This document shows positions 25,501 through 37,500 of a stretch of DNA of 64,000 bases, piece after piece. A program made the position numbers and the translations under genes. The stretch lies in contig OZ022259.1 in the NCBI GenBank assembly GCA_963978905.1, forward strand, positions 45,650,727 through 45,714,726, written 5' to 3'. This stretch comes from Trichostrongylus colubriformis. Lineage: Eukaryota; Nematoda; Chromadorea; Rhabditida; Trichostrongylidae. Positions within the stretch are counted from its first letter, which is position 1; each line of letters starts with the position of its first letter. A model generated the notes under the pieces. The model saw only the letters and a list, made by a program, of their open reading frames with translations, searched no databases and was not told the origin of the DNA.

Positions 25501-28500
25501 CATCAAGGACTGACTTTCTTTACTTCTTTTACGCGTTTATTTCTTGTCGCGACATTCTCAGTTCATGCAGAACCCCATATCTTATAAAATGCGGGCCACA
25601 GGTTTTGAGAGATATCGTACTTGGAGTAGGCTAGAATGTCTACACCTGGGCAGGGTAAGAGGGGAATTTCTCCCGAAACATAAATCAAAATATCGATTTC
25701 TTAGGAAACGGCACAAAATGGGTGATGGGTTACATCCGAGGGTTATCGCAGCATCTTATCCGAAGACGACTCGCTGTAGGGTTACGGACCACCAGTTGAG
25801 ACTAGTTGATATATCGATTTTTCTGGAGACGGCTCAAAATGGGAAATGGGGGTGCATCAGAAGGGTGGGCATAGGCGAGGAGAAACTGAAACTTCGTACT
25901 AGTCTTACTGATCGAGTAATCGCTTAACGTAAGCTTTTTAATTAAAGCTGCCACAGCTACATATTGAGGACCGTGCTGAAGTCCAGGTTTTTACTTTTTT
26001 GTTGCTTTCTGCACTTTTTACTTATTTTTTTGGCACTATTTACCCTAGCAACCCCATTCTCCATTACTTCGCCAACCGATGCGATTGAATAGGTTTTTTT
26101 GGAAGACTCTATGATTCGATCTGCTGCAAACTTATACATCGGGGTACATCGACCAGTAGAACACGAATACGACACTTGTTTGAAGCGTTGAAGCGACTGA
26201 CGCCTGCGTGTCAAAATGGCATGGATCACTTAACTTGCCCAAAACTTGATCCCAGGGGTATTTTCACCCGTTGAACACGAATATGACTTTCATTTAGGGT
26301 GAAACGGCTTGGCGCTCGCGCCACAGGCACGACGTGCGATAGGGTTGCGCGGCGCAATTATAATTGGACGCGGCCATCGTAACCCCCATGGATGCCCTAT
26401 GGTGGCCGGAATATGACCCCACCTGGCCAGAATTATTCGGGATAACGAACTACAAAGCAGAACGCAAGAGGGGAACGAACTGAATGAGCTTGATCCGTAG
26501 AATACGAAAATGGTACTGATTTGGCGCGAATCGGTCTGGCGCCACGGCGTCAAAATGGACTCGATCATCGAATTGGGTCAAAACCTGTCCAAGGGATAGT
26601 TCAATTACCTGAGTGACAATGTCGCACTGACTTTGCATGAAGAGCATAATAGAATAATTTATGGTGGTCCAGTCCGTGGTATTGGCGCTACGCCTGCTGC
26701 GCGGACGCCAAGCCGTTCCATACAAACTTGTCAAAATATGAAGGAATTCCACGACTCGAAGACCATGAATTACAGTACGCCTTTATCCCACTGTAATACA
26801 GGCCATCGTGTGCATAGCTCACCCCTTCGTTGCAGTCTTGCAGGCATTAGGTGCTATAATGTACGTTCAAAGGTGCTCTGAACAAGTATCATGGGTCCTT
26901 TGAAATACTTCTTTTACGTTTTTACATATTTCTTATTGAAATAGTCTCGGTTAGTTTAACGCAAGATCTCATAAAATTTTGGCCAGCGGCGCCTTGTTGG
27001 AATGTTTTTCTAATGACAGTCTCAGTAAATTGAGTGAGTTGTCAGGAGTAAATCAGGAATATGGAGCCTACCGTGCCAGAACAAAGCCGTTCGGAAGCTG
27101 CCGCTGCTATAGGCTCAAGTCAATTGGGAGCTGCCAGTCGAAGAGAAGAGGTTCAACGAGTAGGGGATTATGCGAAACAAATATTGCCAGAAATGCTGCG
27201 TACTGGAAGGATAGCCAAGTTGCCAGTGCAGCTGACAGATGGTAGGAGGAGCTAGAAGGGTAATGATAAATCGACGTTAAGGGTAAACTCTGCAATTCAG
27301 CCGTGTATTATCCGGTTGACGCTCACGATAGAGTTCGGTTCTGTGTGGTGTGTGGAAAACATGGCAAGTTCCGTCTCGACAGGCACCTAACCGGCACGCA
27401 TCAGACTGCGAAAAATAGTGAACTCTATAAGGTAAGAATCATTACCGGTGTGGTGTGTACTTCCCCGAAAGACTCAAATTCAAGGTATACGAACAAGTGG
27501 GAAAAGGAATAGTGGAAAGGATGGAAAGTGCCTATGTGGATTTGGCCGAAATCCCGGAACCACAGGAACCTAGAGAAAAGATGATATACGATGCATTTTT
27601 GCGACAGTTAAATCGCTGTGGAATTCCATTACTGAATGAAGTAAGTACTTGATGTTTCTTTGAGGTCTATCACCAATATTTCATTTTGATCGTTCAGCAC
27701 ATTGAGCACCCAAGTGCCCAGCAGCCACAGCGTCCCTTACAGCCGGAGGCTTTGGATGTGGATTTTGAAGAACAACCAGGACCATCACATGTTGCAGCAG
27801 CTGTTCCAGTGCAGGGTGAACAGGAAGGGCCATCACGTCAGGTGAATTAAATAGTCGGATCTTGAATGTGTTTGCAAGAAATAATGTGTTCTAGGATTTC
27901 GGTCATCAATACCGAGCCCTACCACCAACACGTACATCACAAGCCATACCAAGGCAGCAGCTTTGCATCACAGTCAATGTTACTGACGATCCACAGTATA
28001 CAGGTAGAATTTTCGCGAAGTGCTCAATTGTAAACATAAGTTGAGTAGTGATGGTATTCAAGGGGGAGCGTCTGTACATCCTGTGTTCCTTGGACCACCT
28101 GACAAGACATTGATGTTTGCTCATCATCACGACGACTGGAGTGAAAGTGTAGAGCGACAATACTATGTGCAAACGTACACTGTTCCACCAAATAGCAAAC
28201 GCAGTCTCAGTAAGTGATATCTAGTCAGCATGTGGAGAACTAGTTATCACTAGCTAATGATTAAGGATGGATGAACGTGGTAGATAGCGAGTTGAAGCTA
28301 TGGAGGAAACTGATTAGGGAGCAACATCCCATATTACAACATTTCCATGACTATCTCAAAAGTAAAACGGTAAGAGGTTTTCGCGTAATAGATCTTGTTA
28401 TCCATCCAAAGAGAGTTGCTTACAGTCAGTGCCAGTAAGAGCCGGTGGCGGAGAGCAGATTTATCAAGAAACTCGGAACACATGCAAATCATATGCAAGC

Positions 28501-31500
28501 AATGTGGAACGATTCATGCTTGCTGCAATGCGATCAAGAAGAAGGTGAGTGTTAAACTGGACACTGGCACATAAAGCAGCAACACACACAGTACAAACTT
28601 GTCATTTGTGAATATACAGATTCGGCGAGACAGTATCTGTCGATGACGCCATTTTTTCACGAGAAATCGTGGAGGAATTCTTCAAAAGACTAGTGGACAA
28701 AAATGTGCATTTGAGTGTAAGGTGGTCATTCTCGAAGGCAATACTGTCGTTCTATAAGTTCTTAGAGATGAATATGGGCTCAGGTTAGTTGTTGTTTATA
28801 CGTTCACTTATGCACAACAAAACCCAGTGCTTAAGCTGCCGGGCCCACCAGGACTCTCGTTATTGGACAGGCAAAAGAACTGGCCGCACACCTGGTGGAT
28901 GGAGCAAAACAGGAAAAGAGGAGGCAGAACACCTACACTGGTACTGACGGACGCATGCAAGCGGTACGAAAATCCAAGAGCCATCAATAAAGAGGGACGG
29001 GTTCTAGAATAGCTATGTTCAGGAAATGGAGCACTACTGTGTGGTGAGAACAGTTGTGGATTCCAAGAAAATTCATGAAAGGATTAAATCGATCATGCGT
29101 AATTTCGAGAGAGAAGGATCAGTGCAGCGGCAAGATTACAATTTCGTTATGAGGTAAGGGATGTACCCGCGTAACCCCCATGATTTGAGCATCTCGTCAA
29201 AAATGCTTAGAACCTTCATGCAATATACGTTAAAAAGGCTTTGCAGTGCTGTCATGGCGTATCTAGTGCACTGTAATGGGGCGAGGAACGAACTTACTTA
29301 CAAAACGCGTTATGGCAACATATGCGGTTGTGGAGATGATGTACCGGGTACGGGACTTCAAGCTGTAATGTATGGAGGCGATTTAACGGCACAGGAACAG
29401 TTCTGGGTGAGTTCTGGGTGATATTATTATTTCTTTTTTGTTTTTATTATTATTGTTTGTTTTATCATTATTATTTATTGTTTTTATTATTATTATTCAT
29501 ATTTGAAAATGCTTTGGAAGACAAGGCGTATTTTTGTCTCCAGGTTGGAAGATATCCTCAACCAAAGCACTACAACCGAGTTCGTGAGCCGACCACCACA
29601 ACAGGCGGATATTTTGTCGTTGACAAAAAGTCTAAAAAGTGGATCGATCACTATGTGAAGCTCCGTGAATAGTACGTCGTTAGCGGTTTATGCATGATGC
29701 TGATATACACATTACCTTTAGTGTGTGCCGAGTAGGCAACGTGGCAGACGCCACGGCTCCTCTGAAGGTGTTTTTCATTCAATGGAACGGTGTAGGCATG
29801 TCACCAGAGAATACCCGTCGTCTTATGACGACTTTTTTCGATGAACTGGGATGCGGAGCACTCGGGCTGAGCTGCAACAAGGTAAATGAAGGTTCTTACA
29901 TTACTAAACAAAGAGGCTATTCTTACTTCATTCAGTCAAGACATGGTATTGCTCGTATGGAGTACGATAGGAGCATGCAAGCACGAACACAAGCACTTCC
30001 CACCTTTGCTGATCCTGATATCGCTCGCATGCAATGTCAGTAAGCGAGAACCAACCATATTTTTGCTTACTTTTTATTTATTTATTAATTTTTGCTTTAT
30101 TATTATTTCTTTTTTGTTTTTATTATTATTGTTTGCTTTATCATTATTATTTATTGGTTTTATTATTATTCATATCTACTTACTTGGTTGATAATTTATA
30201 TTAATTTATGTGTATTTATATTACACTTCCGAAATCATTTTTTATTTTTTATTGTTTGCTTATTTGTTTTTTATTATTTATTATGTTAATGTGTTTATTT
30301 GTTTTGTTTGTTATTGTTATTTGTATTTATTATATTTATTTTTATTTACTTATTTTATTTTATTTTTATTTCCTTATTGAATATTTATCTCTATTTCCTC
30401 AGTTTCTTATTATTTTATTTTACTTTTTATTATTTTTTTTTATAAAATTACTAACCAGTGATAATCGCTGTTCTCTTAGCACACCAGCCCTCAGCACAAG
30501 TGGAATATGTGAGGCAATACGAGAAATCTTGTGTATACGGCTACGTCAAGATTAGGTTCTATGCACAATGGCAGATAAATAGTAGCCCTAGTGTCAGAGC
30601 GCGTGTAAGGGAGGTCAAGAGGATGTTGCAACCGTCAACAGGGTAAATTCCTTGTCTATTCACCTCACACAAATAACCTCTATGGAAGTGTGTGTTTAGT
30701 GTTTTATCATGGGCTGAATCAGTCATGGGCCGTAGATCACGAGCTGTACCTACGGCATCGAGGCAAGAAGTTGAAATCAGTAGTGAGTCGTCGGATGAGT
30801 CACTCTATGATGACGTTGTGGGCGACTACGAGGTTCCGTCTGCAGTCGGCGAGCCCAGTCAAATAGCAGGTATAGGCAACTGTTTTATTGAGTAGTTGGT
30901 GGAATAACAACAAGGGTTCAGGTAGTAGCCAGGCGCGTTCTCGCCGTCGTGAGAGGCAGCTAGCTCCTGTTGCCGTAGCATCCAGAGCTGAGGACATTCA
31001 GCCACCAGTAGCACGGGGTGCAAAAACGATATCGAGAGCACCTGCTGTTCCCTCAGAAGCAACAGCAGAGGACATCCAGCCAGTAGCACGGGATATTCGT
31101 GCAACCACGACCTCGAGGTTGGCCATGACTTCACCAATAGTGATGGAAATAGAAGGAGAAAGCTCAATGTTGGAACGGACACGTGCTGCAGCTGAGCGAA
31201 TGCAACGGCAACAGGAAGAGCGACTGCGTCAGCGCTACGCCTCCATGTTACCGGAAACGGCTGATCCTGGTAGTGTACTCAGTTACATGCAAGAGCTAAA
31301 TAGCAGGCAATATGACGGAGGACTGGGGTATTATCAAACTGAATACGAACGGCAGTGCTTCAACCTACGACGATTAGCACAACCGATACAGGTGAGTTCA
31401 GTTCACATGCAACATCATCATCTGCATTTCATGAAATGTGTTAAGGACTTCCCATGGCTGGAAATCCGCGATATCCCAAGCATCGGTGGAAGAGGGTTGT

Positions 31501-34500
31501 TCGCCAAGGTCCCAATTCAGAAAGACCAAGTCGTCAGTGATTATAGGTGACGCAATCTCTTATCACTTCAGTGAAAGATTTAATGTCATTTATATAAAAT
31601 GTGGGCTCTAATGCACATTTCTTCCAGAGGTTTGTTCATCACTCATGATGAGCGCCTTAACATGAGAATGGATCCTGCGGATGAGACTCTAGTCGGTGAT
31701 TATGAAGTGGAATATAACGGTAAGCGATAGTGTGGACTCAGCAAGGCCTCACACACTAATAATATTTCAGCATACCTCACGGATGAACGAGGAATTCGTA
31801 GGCAAGAGAAGTACTCAATACTTGCGCATGAACCCATATATAAAGGGGCCGTGACATTAGGCCGCCTTTTCAATCATAGCAGCAGGCACAACAATCTCTA
31901 TACGCACAAGCCTCATCAACGAGATACCACTGACCAAGGCCGACAATTGCAGCTTCTAGTGCTTTTCAAAGCCGCACGAGACATAAATGTGAGAAACAAC
32001 AGTTTTGCATCGTTTTCATGTAATCTCAGTTCTGTCGGAACAATTCTCCGATTACGTGATTTCCAGGTTGGTGAACAGCTAATGTGGAATTATGGTAGGC
32101 ATTATAGCGAAACTACATCTGTACCTATGCCATGTTTGTGCCAGGAGTGTCAGCCTCAACTGGGTGAGATTACTGTAATGAACACGTCAACGTCAATACA
32201 ACTCTCATACAACAATGCATATCCTCGTTACAGAGTCATCCGCACAGCTCCGCATACCTGTTATGATTCCTCCCAGAATTGAGGTGATCCCATCTGACGA
32301 TGGCTCCTGCTCGCAACAAATGGCCATTTCGCATAGAATAGCGATTCAGCGGGCGATAGACGTGCGAAACGTTATCACGTCTCGCAACGTTTTCTATTCA
32401 CTGAACGTCAAAACGCGTGTAGCTGGCCTCGTTCCTCCATCTGGTCCGAGCATGCTCGTTTCTCCGTCTGATGCGTACCGACACAGCCGGCTTATGTTTC
32501 TGGGCTCAGAGGTATACGTTGAAAAATAAATTCACATATATGCTTATTCATATTTGCCCAATGTACATCCTTTTAGGATCGCTATCCTATATCGGGAAAC
32601 GATGTCAATGCACCACCGGAAGCTAATGCCTTGCTGCAACTATTGTGCATTGCATACAGGGATGCCTACGAAATGGGAAACCCTGTGGTGCTGGTGCTGA
32701 AAAGCGATGGACAAGCAGCGAGATTCCTCCGCAGAAAGCGTCCACGGTCCGCGTTCGTGGTGCTGTTGGGAAGCATAATCGGTGCAGTGGAACGAAAACG
32801 CTATGGAAACTGCATCGTGTATGAGGATACAGGGAATGGCTGTCAATTTGTGGTGAGTAATCACTTAGAAGCTCAGCAGGCTTGATTGTAGTGAAAGTCA
32901 CTGAATTGTAGGTAGAGCAGACAGAAGAAAGGGCAGCAGATCAGTCAATGCTGCAACAGTTCGGTGGAGCCAGGCTCATGTATTTCCCATCACCGGTGGA
33001 GTCGATGTGGGCAAGGCTTAGAGAAAATAGAAGAATCAGTGTGGAAGAAGCCCTCAGAATAATGGAGGATTTCGACCCTCATAGGTACCTCCGGCAAAGT
33101 TTGCAGGAATTGGCTAGGTAGAGTTGTAGATGTGGCGAAATTTTCGAATATCTTTGTACATATGTGTGCTTTTTTCTTAAAAAACGTGTATCACCTCGGG
33201 AATTTCATTGCGAGTATACGGTTTTCTTACGAGTAATGAGTACCAATGCGGGTGGACTTCTCATCAGGAGGTATTTGCGATGTTAAGTGTCATATTTTGT
33301 CATATTTTTCCATTGTATGTCTGTAATAATCTGCGAATAAACCTTTGAGCATAACGGAATCTTAATCGTTGATAGATCAATCTGCATATTCATGCGTATA
33401 TTTTTGCCAGAGCCCTAGTAGAGGGAAGAAGGGGTTCCTTTCCCCCTCTAGGCTTAGGTCAAAATCATGTCCATAGTGGGATGCCCTCCTCCCGTTGCGA
33501 TAGAATCGAGATTACATCCAATCACATGCGTAAAAATGAAAAGAAAACTGAAAACGGGTCAAATAAAGTCGGGGGGAGGGGAGAGAGACACCCAACTTTG
33601 CGTCGACGTCGAAGCTTCTTTCTCTCCCTTAGGCTTAGGCTAAAATTGATATCCCCTCTTCCCACATGAAAAAGCATCTGTCAGAGCAGAAGCTTTGACA
33701 TGGGTGGAAATTTGGGTCTCCTCCCCCATCGACTTCAATTGACCCCAGATTTTTTTCAAGAAATCACTGACATTGCACAGTACACACACTGAAGATAATG
33801 TTTAGTTGATCACTGATTCAACAAAGTCGATTGCAGCATACGGAAGACTTGTTTTACAAGACGCAGAAATTTCCGATGCGGACATGAAATTAGACACAAT
33901 GATTTGAAACATTTAAAAATGTCCAAAAAACGCAAAATACAGATTAGAAGATAACAATGGGCGTCGACGTCGAAGCTCCTTTCCCTCCCTAGGCTTAGGC
34001 TAAAATTGATATCCCCCTTCACACATGGAAAAGCATCTGTCAAAGCATAGGACTTATCTGCTTTAGCCCATGCGAAACCGATATTTTCAATCAATATCGG
34101 AATCCCATTTAAACCACACAAGTCAATGCAGATCAAGAAATAAAAAGTTTTACATTCATTGCATTTATTACAGATTGGTTTCAAGAAAACACTGAAAATA
34201 CAAGGCACAAACACTGAGAAATGATGAGATCATTGATTCAGCAAAGTCCATTGCAGCACATAGAAGACTCCCTTTCCAAGGCACAGGAGCTTTCGATTCG
34301 AATGAAGGCTGAAACTTGAAACCATTGGAAAATGACAAAAATGCTACAAAATACACATTAGAAGACCTTCAGCAGAAAACAAGCTCGAATTCAAAAGCAC
34401 TTCCCGGAATTTTTATTTTTATAACATAGTCACACCTCACAATTAGATAAACAAGCAATAAACAAAACTTTGTCAATTTCCAACCAATGGACTTGAAATC

Positions 34501-37500
34501 CATAGAAATCCTTCATGATCCATCCCTCTTACCACCCTCAAAATTTCAGCCTCCTAGCTCCACTTTGAACTCCGTGCCACTCGGAGAACGCCTGAGGCGC
34601 CGCCGAAATGGAGAGCTCCGGCGCTCGCCGAGCCGGCAGGCGCCCGAGGCCACGCCCCCAGCACCGGTGATTGGCTGAAAACATCCGTCATAGTCTTCCG
34701 CTGAATTTGATGGGGTTCGATGGCACCGTTGTCGGCGTCTCGCGAAAAGCAGCGCTATTTTCCGAAAAAACACGGTCGTCTGAGGCCAACACTTTAGTTT
34801 TACCTTTGAAAGGCCATAACACACCTTAGAACTCAAAATCAGCTAAACCGAACAGACTACTCTCATACTAATTTTTCGAGCTCTATCGAATGCGCTATAG
34901 AACGTCGCGATCCGATGATTTTGAGTTTTTCACTTACTGCTATGTTGGGTAAGGAAACTTGGGGACCGAGTGCTCTTACCTCAGGATTTCTGTTGACATT
35001 CATAAACTTTGTGCACGCTTGACCTACCTTTGCTCCATGCGATTACTATTAAAAGCGCCCTTATAGTCTAAGCGTTGCGAGCTAATGGTTGTTCAGTTCA
35101 TCCTATTCACTGATCGCTTCAACGTTTATACTGCTAGAATTAAGATTTCCCCGGAAACACTGCTTCCATCACTATGTATGCCTTCTCCGCCTCAAGCAGA
35201 TGCAAGAAGTCAGTGCAGTCCTTCACCTCACTCGACTCCTTCTCCACCAATTCCTCCCCGGCCGGTAATTTTTGAGACTTGCTTAGACTATACTCTTCCT
35301 CATAATTGCATCATTCGTTTCTTGGCATTCTTGACTGATGAAAAATAAGAATGCAATTAATTTCATGAGAATTATGTTGTTAAATCACACGTCATAATAA
35401 GTGGGTGCCAAAATCACAATGAAATATGAATAGCTTAACAATTTTATGACATCATCGCTAGGGAGGAGCAAAGCTCTTTGTTGTGTTACATTTACTGCAA
35501 CGCTTTTTTCTGAGGGCATTTTTTGTTAATTTTTCGAAAACGGCATTTCATTCTTAGTTCTGAGTTCATATAAATCATGTTGCTAAATATGGCTAACGAT
35601 CCGGTCTCTTCCAAGCTTAAAATCCTACGGACATGATTGACTCTATTCGAGCGAAGAGATAGGTTTATGAAGACAGCTCATCTCTCAAAATTCAACCGCT
35701 TTGCCTACCGTCTGCCACTGTGCAGAATCATAGGAAGTGTTCTTCATGTGGTTATCCGTGTACAGTCTTGTAGAATTTTGACAAAAAACTGTTCATGTGC
35801 CTTGGTAAGTCACCCTAACTGAAGTCTAGAGAAGTGGCAGGAGAAAGAAATAAGTTGCTACTGGAAATGGACGAGCAAATAAAATATTTGAAAAACGTGC
35901 TTGTTGATGAGGAATAGTCCAGTTGCTCCTACTCTTCTCACTGATGTCGTGCTGCACGAATAATCCCATACAGAGCCCAGCAGGGCTGTCTTCCTATATG
36001 AGAGGAATCAACACAAATTAGGAAATTTTTCTAAGAAGAACCGAAAACCACGTTAGAGCGCATCATACTCACACGGTATGTGCTGGACTGCAGTAGTTCC
36101 AGAACTGACATTGGGGGTGTGCGTACCGTGCGCTACTAGATAGGCTGACAGACGTCTGCCTGAGCGAATCGAAGTCCATCACATCCATCGAAAATGACTT
36201 CTTCGAGGTCTAACCTGGTTCCGATTTCATTGTTGAAACAGTAATGTTTCTTTTCAGTGTTTAGGGTTCAGTTTTGTCAGCGAAATTTTTAGGTCGAACC
36301 TGGTTCTGATTTCACTGTTGAAACAGTAATGTTTCTTTTCAGTTTTCTGGGTTTTGCTTCGGGTGCTATAGACCTTCATTTTTTATTACATTACCCATGT
36401 ATGCTTTCCAGAAGCGACATGAAGCGAAACATTCCTGTGGTGACGGTGAGCTGTATGACCGTGTGGGGTAAGTTGGTGGTCCTATCGAGGGTTATCATTG
36501 CTATTGTGGATAATCATTGTTTTTTGTTCTTAGGTGTTCTCCGACACCTGTGACAGGAGAAAAGAAACGCGAAATCGATTTCATTGAAAATCCGATCTAC
36601 ATGTCGTTATTTTCGCTGAGGAAAAAACTGTCATTAAAGAAAAAGAAAGGGGCAGAGATTGTCGAGGAAAACAGTGTGTCTAAGGACTCGTCTCCTGCTG
36701 AGATCGAGACGAAAACGTGTTGTGTACCTAACGGAGGAGGCGAGAGGTCAGGCTTTTCTTACTTACACAGTGCGTACTCACGTTGATTTCACCTTCTTTC
36801 AGTAACTGTATGGAGGAAAGTAAAGACGCTGGTCAGTCCCTGTCGGATCTGTCGCTTATATCAGGTGTGGCCTATTTCGATTTTTTTCCTGTTATATTAG
36901 GTGTGTCATATTACTCTTACCTTTCTTACCCTGTCGAAATGTGGAATGACATTCTAATGGGTTTTTCGATGCCTGTTTCTTTATAGCGGTTATCAACAAA
37001 TTTTACGGTAGAGTACGAGCTTCATTGCTGCATACAAACATATATTTGACGAATTTCCACTTTGGTTCGTTTCGTAACAGGAAGCTGCGAGGTAAACTAA
37101 CTCCCTCGCTCTTTAACTGCCATATAAAAAACTGTTCTTGCATTTTTGCAAGGTGACTCAGGAAATCTACATCGAGGCATGCATTTTCGGAAAGTATATT
37201 CTTTTTGGCCACTTTCCGAGAGACCAGTCAGAAGTACATATCAAGGCTCACCTCTGAATCTTCCTGTTCTTTCACCTCAGAGGGTGACATTATATCGGTT
37301 TGATATGGAACAGGAACTTAGTTAAACTCTCAAAGCTAGGAATGACCGACATTGTTGTCTAATCCTCTTGCCGAATCGCTTTGTTTGCTACATTCTGAGC
37401 AATTGGATTAGTGTGGAGAAGTCAGATCTTATTATAGCGCGTCAAGGATGATTGGGTGACTGGATTTGACGTGCCTTTAAAGCGGAAGTGGTGATTACTC

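Noticed and set aside
27432..27484. Frameshift near the zinc finger of the recombinase-SET gene
   Set aside because: An in-phase 53-nt intron with GTAAGA donor and ATTCAAG acceptor removes it. The same acceptor type resolves an apparent break at 28004-28062.
29001..29022. A 22-nt intron in the recombinase-SET gene
   Set aside because: Would be far below normal intron size. A 49-nt intron (28964-29012) with GTACGA donor and GAATAG acceptor keeps the frame and was used instead.
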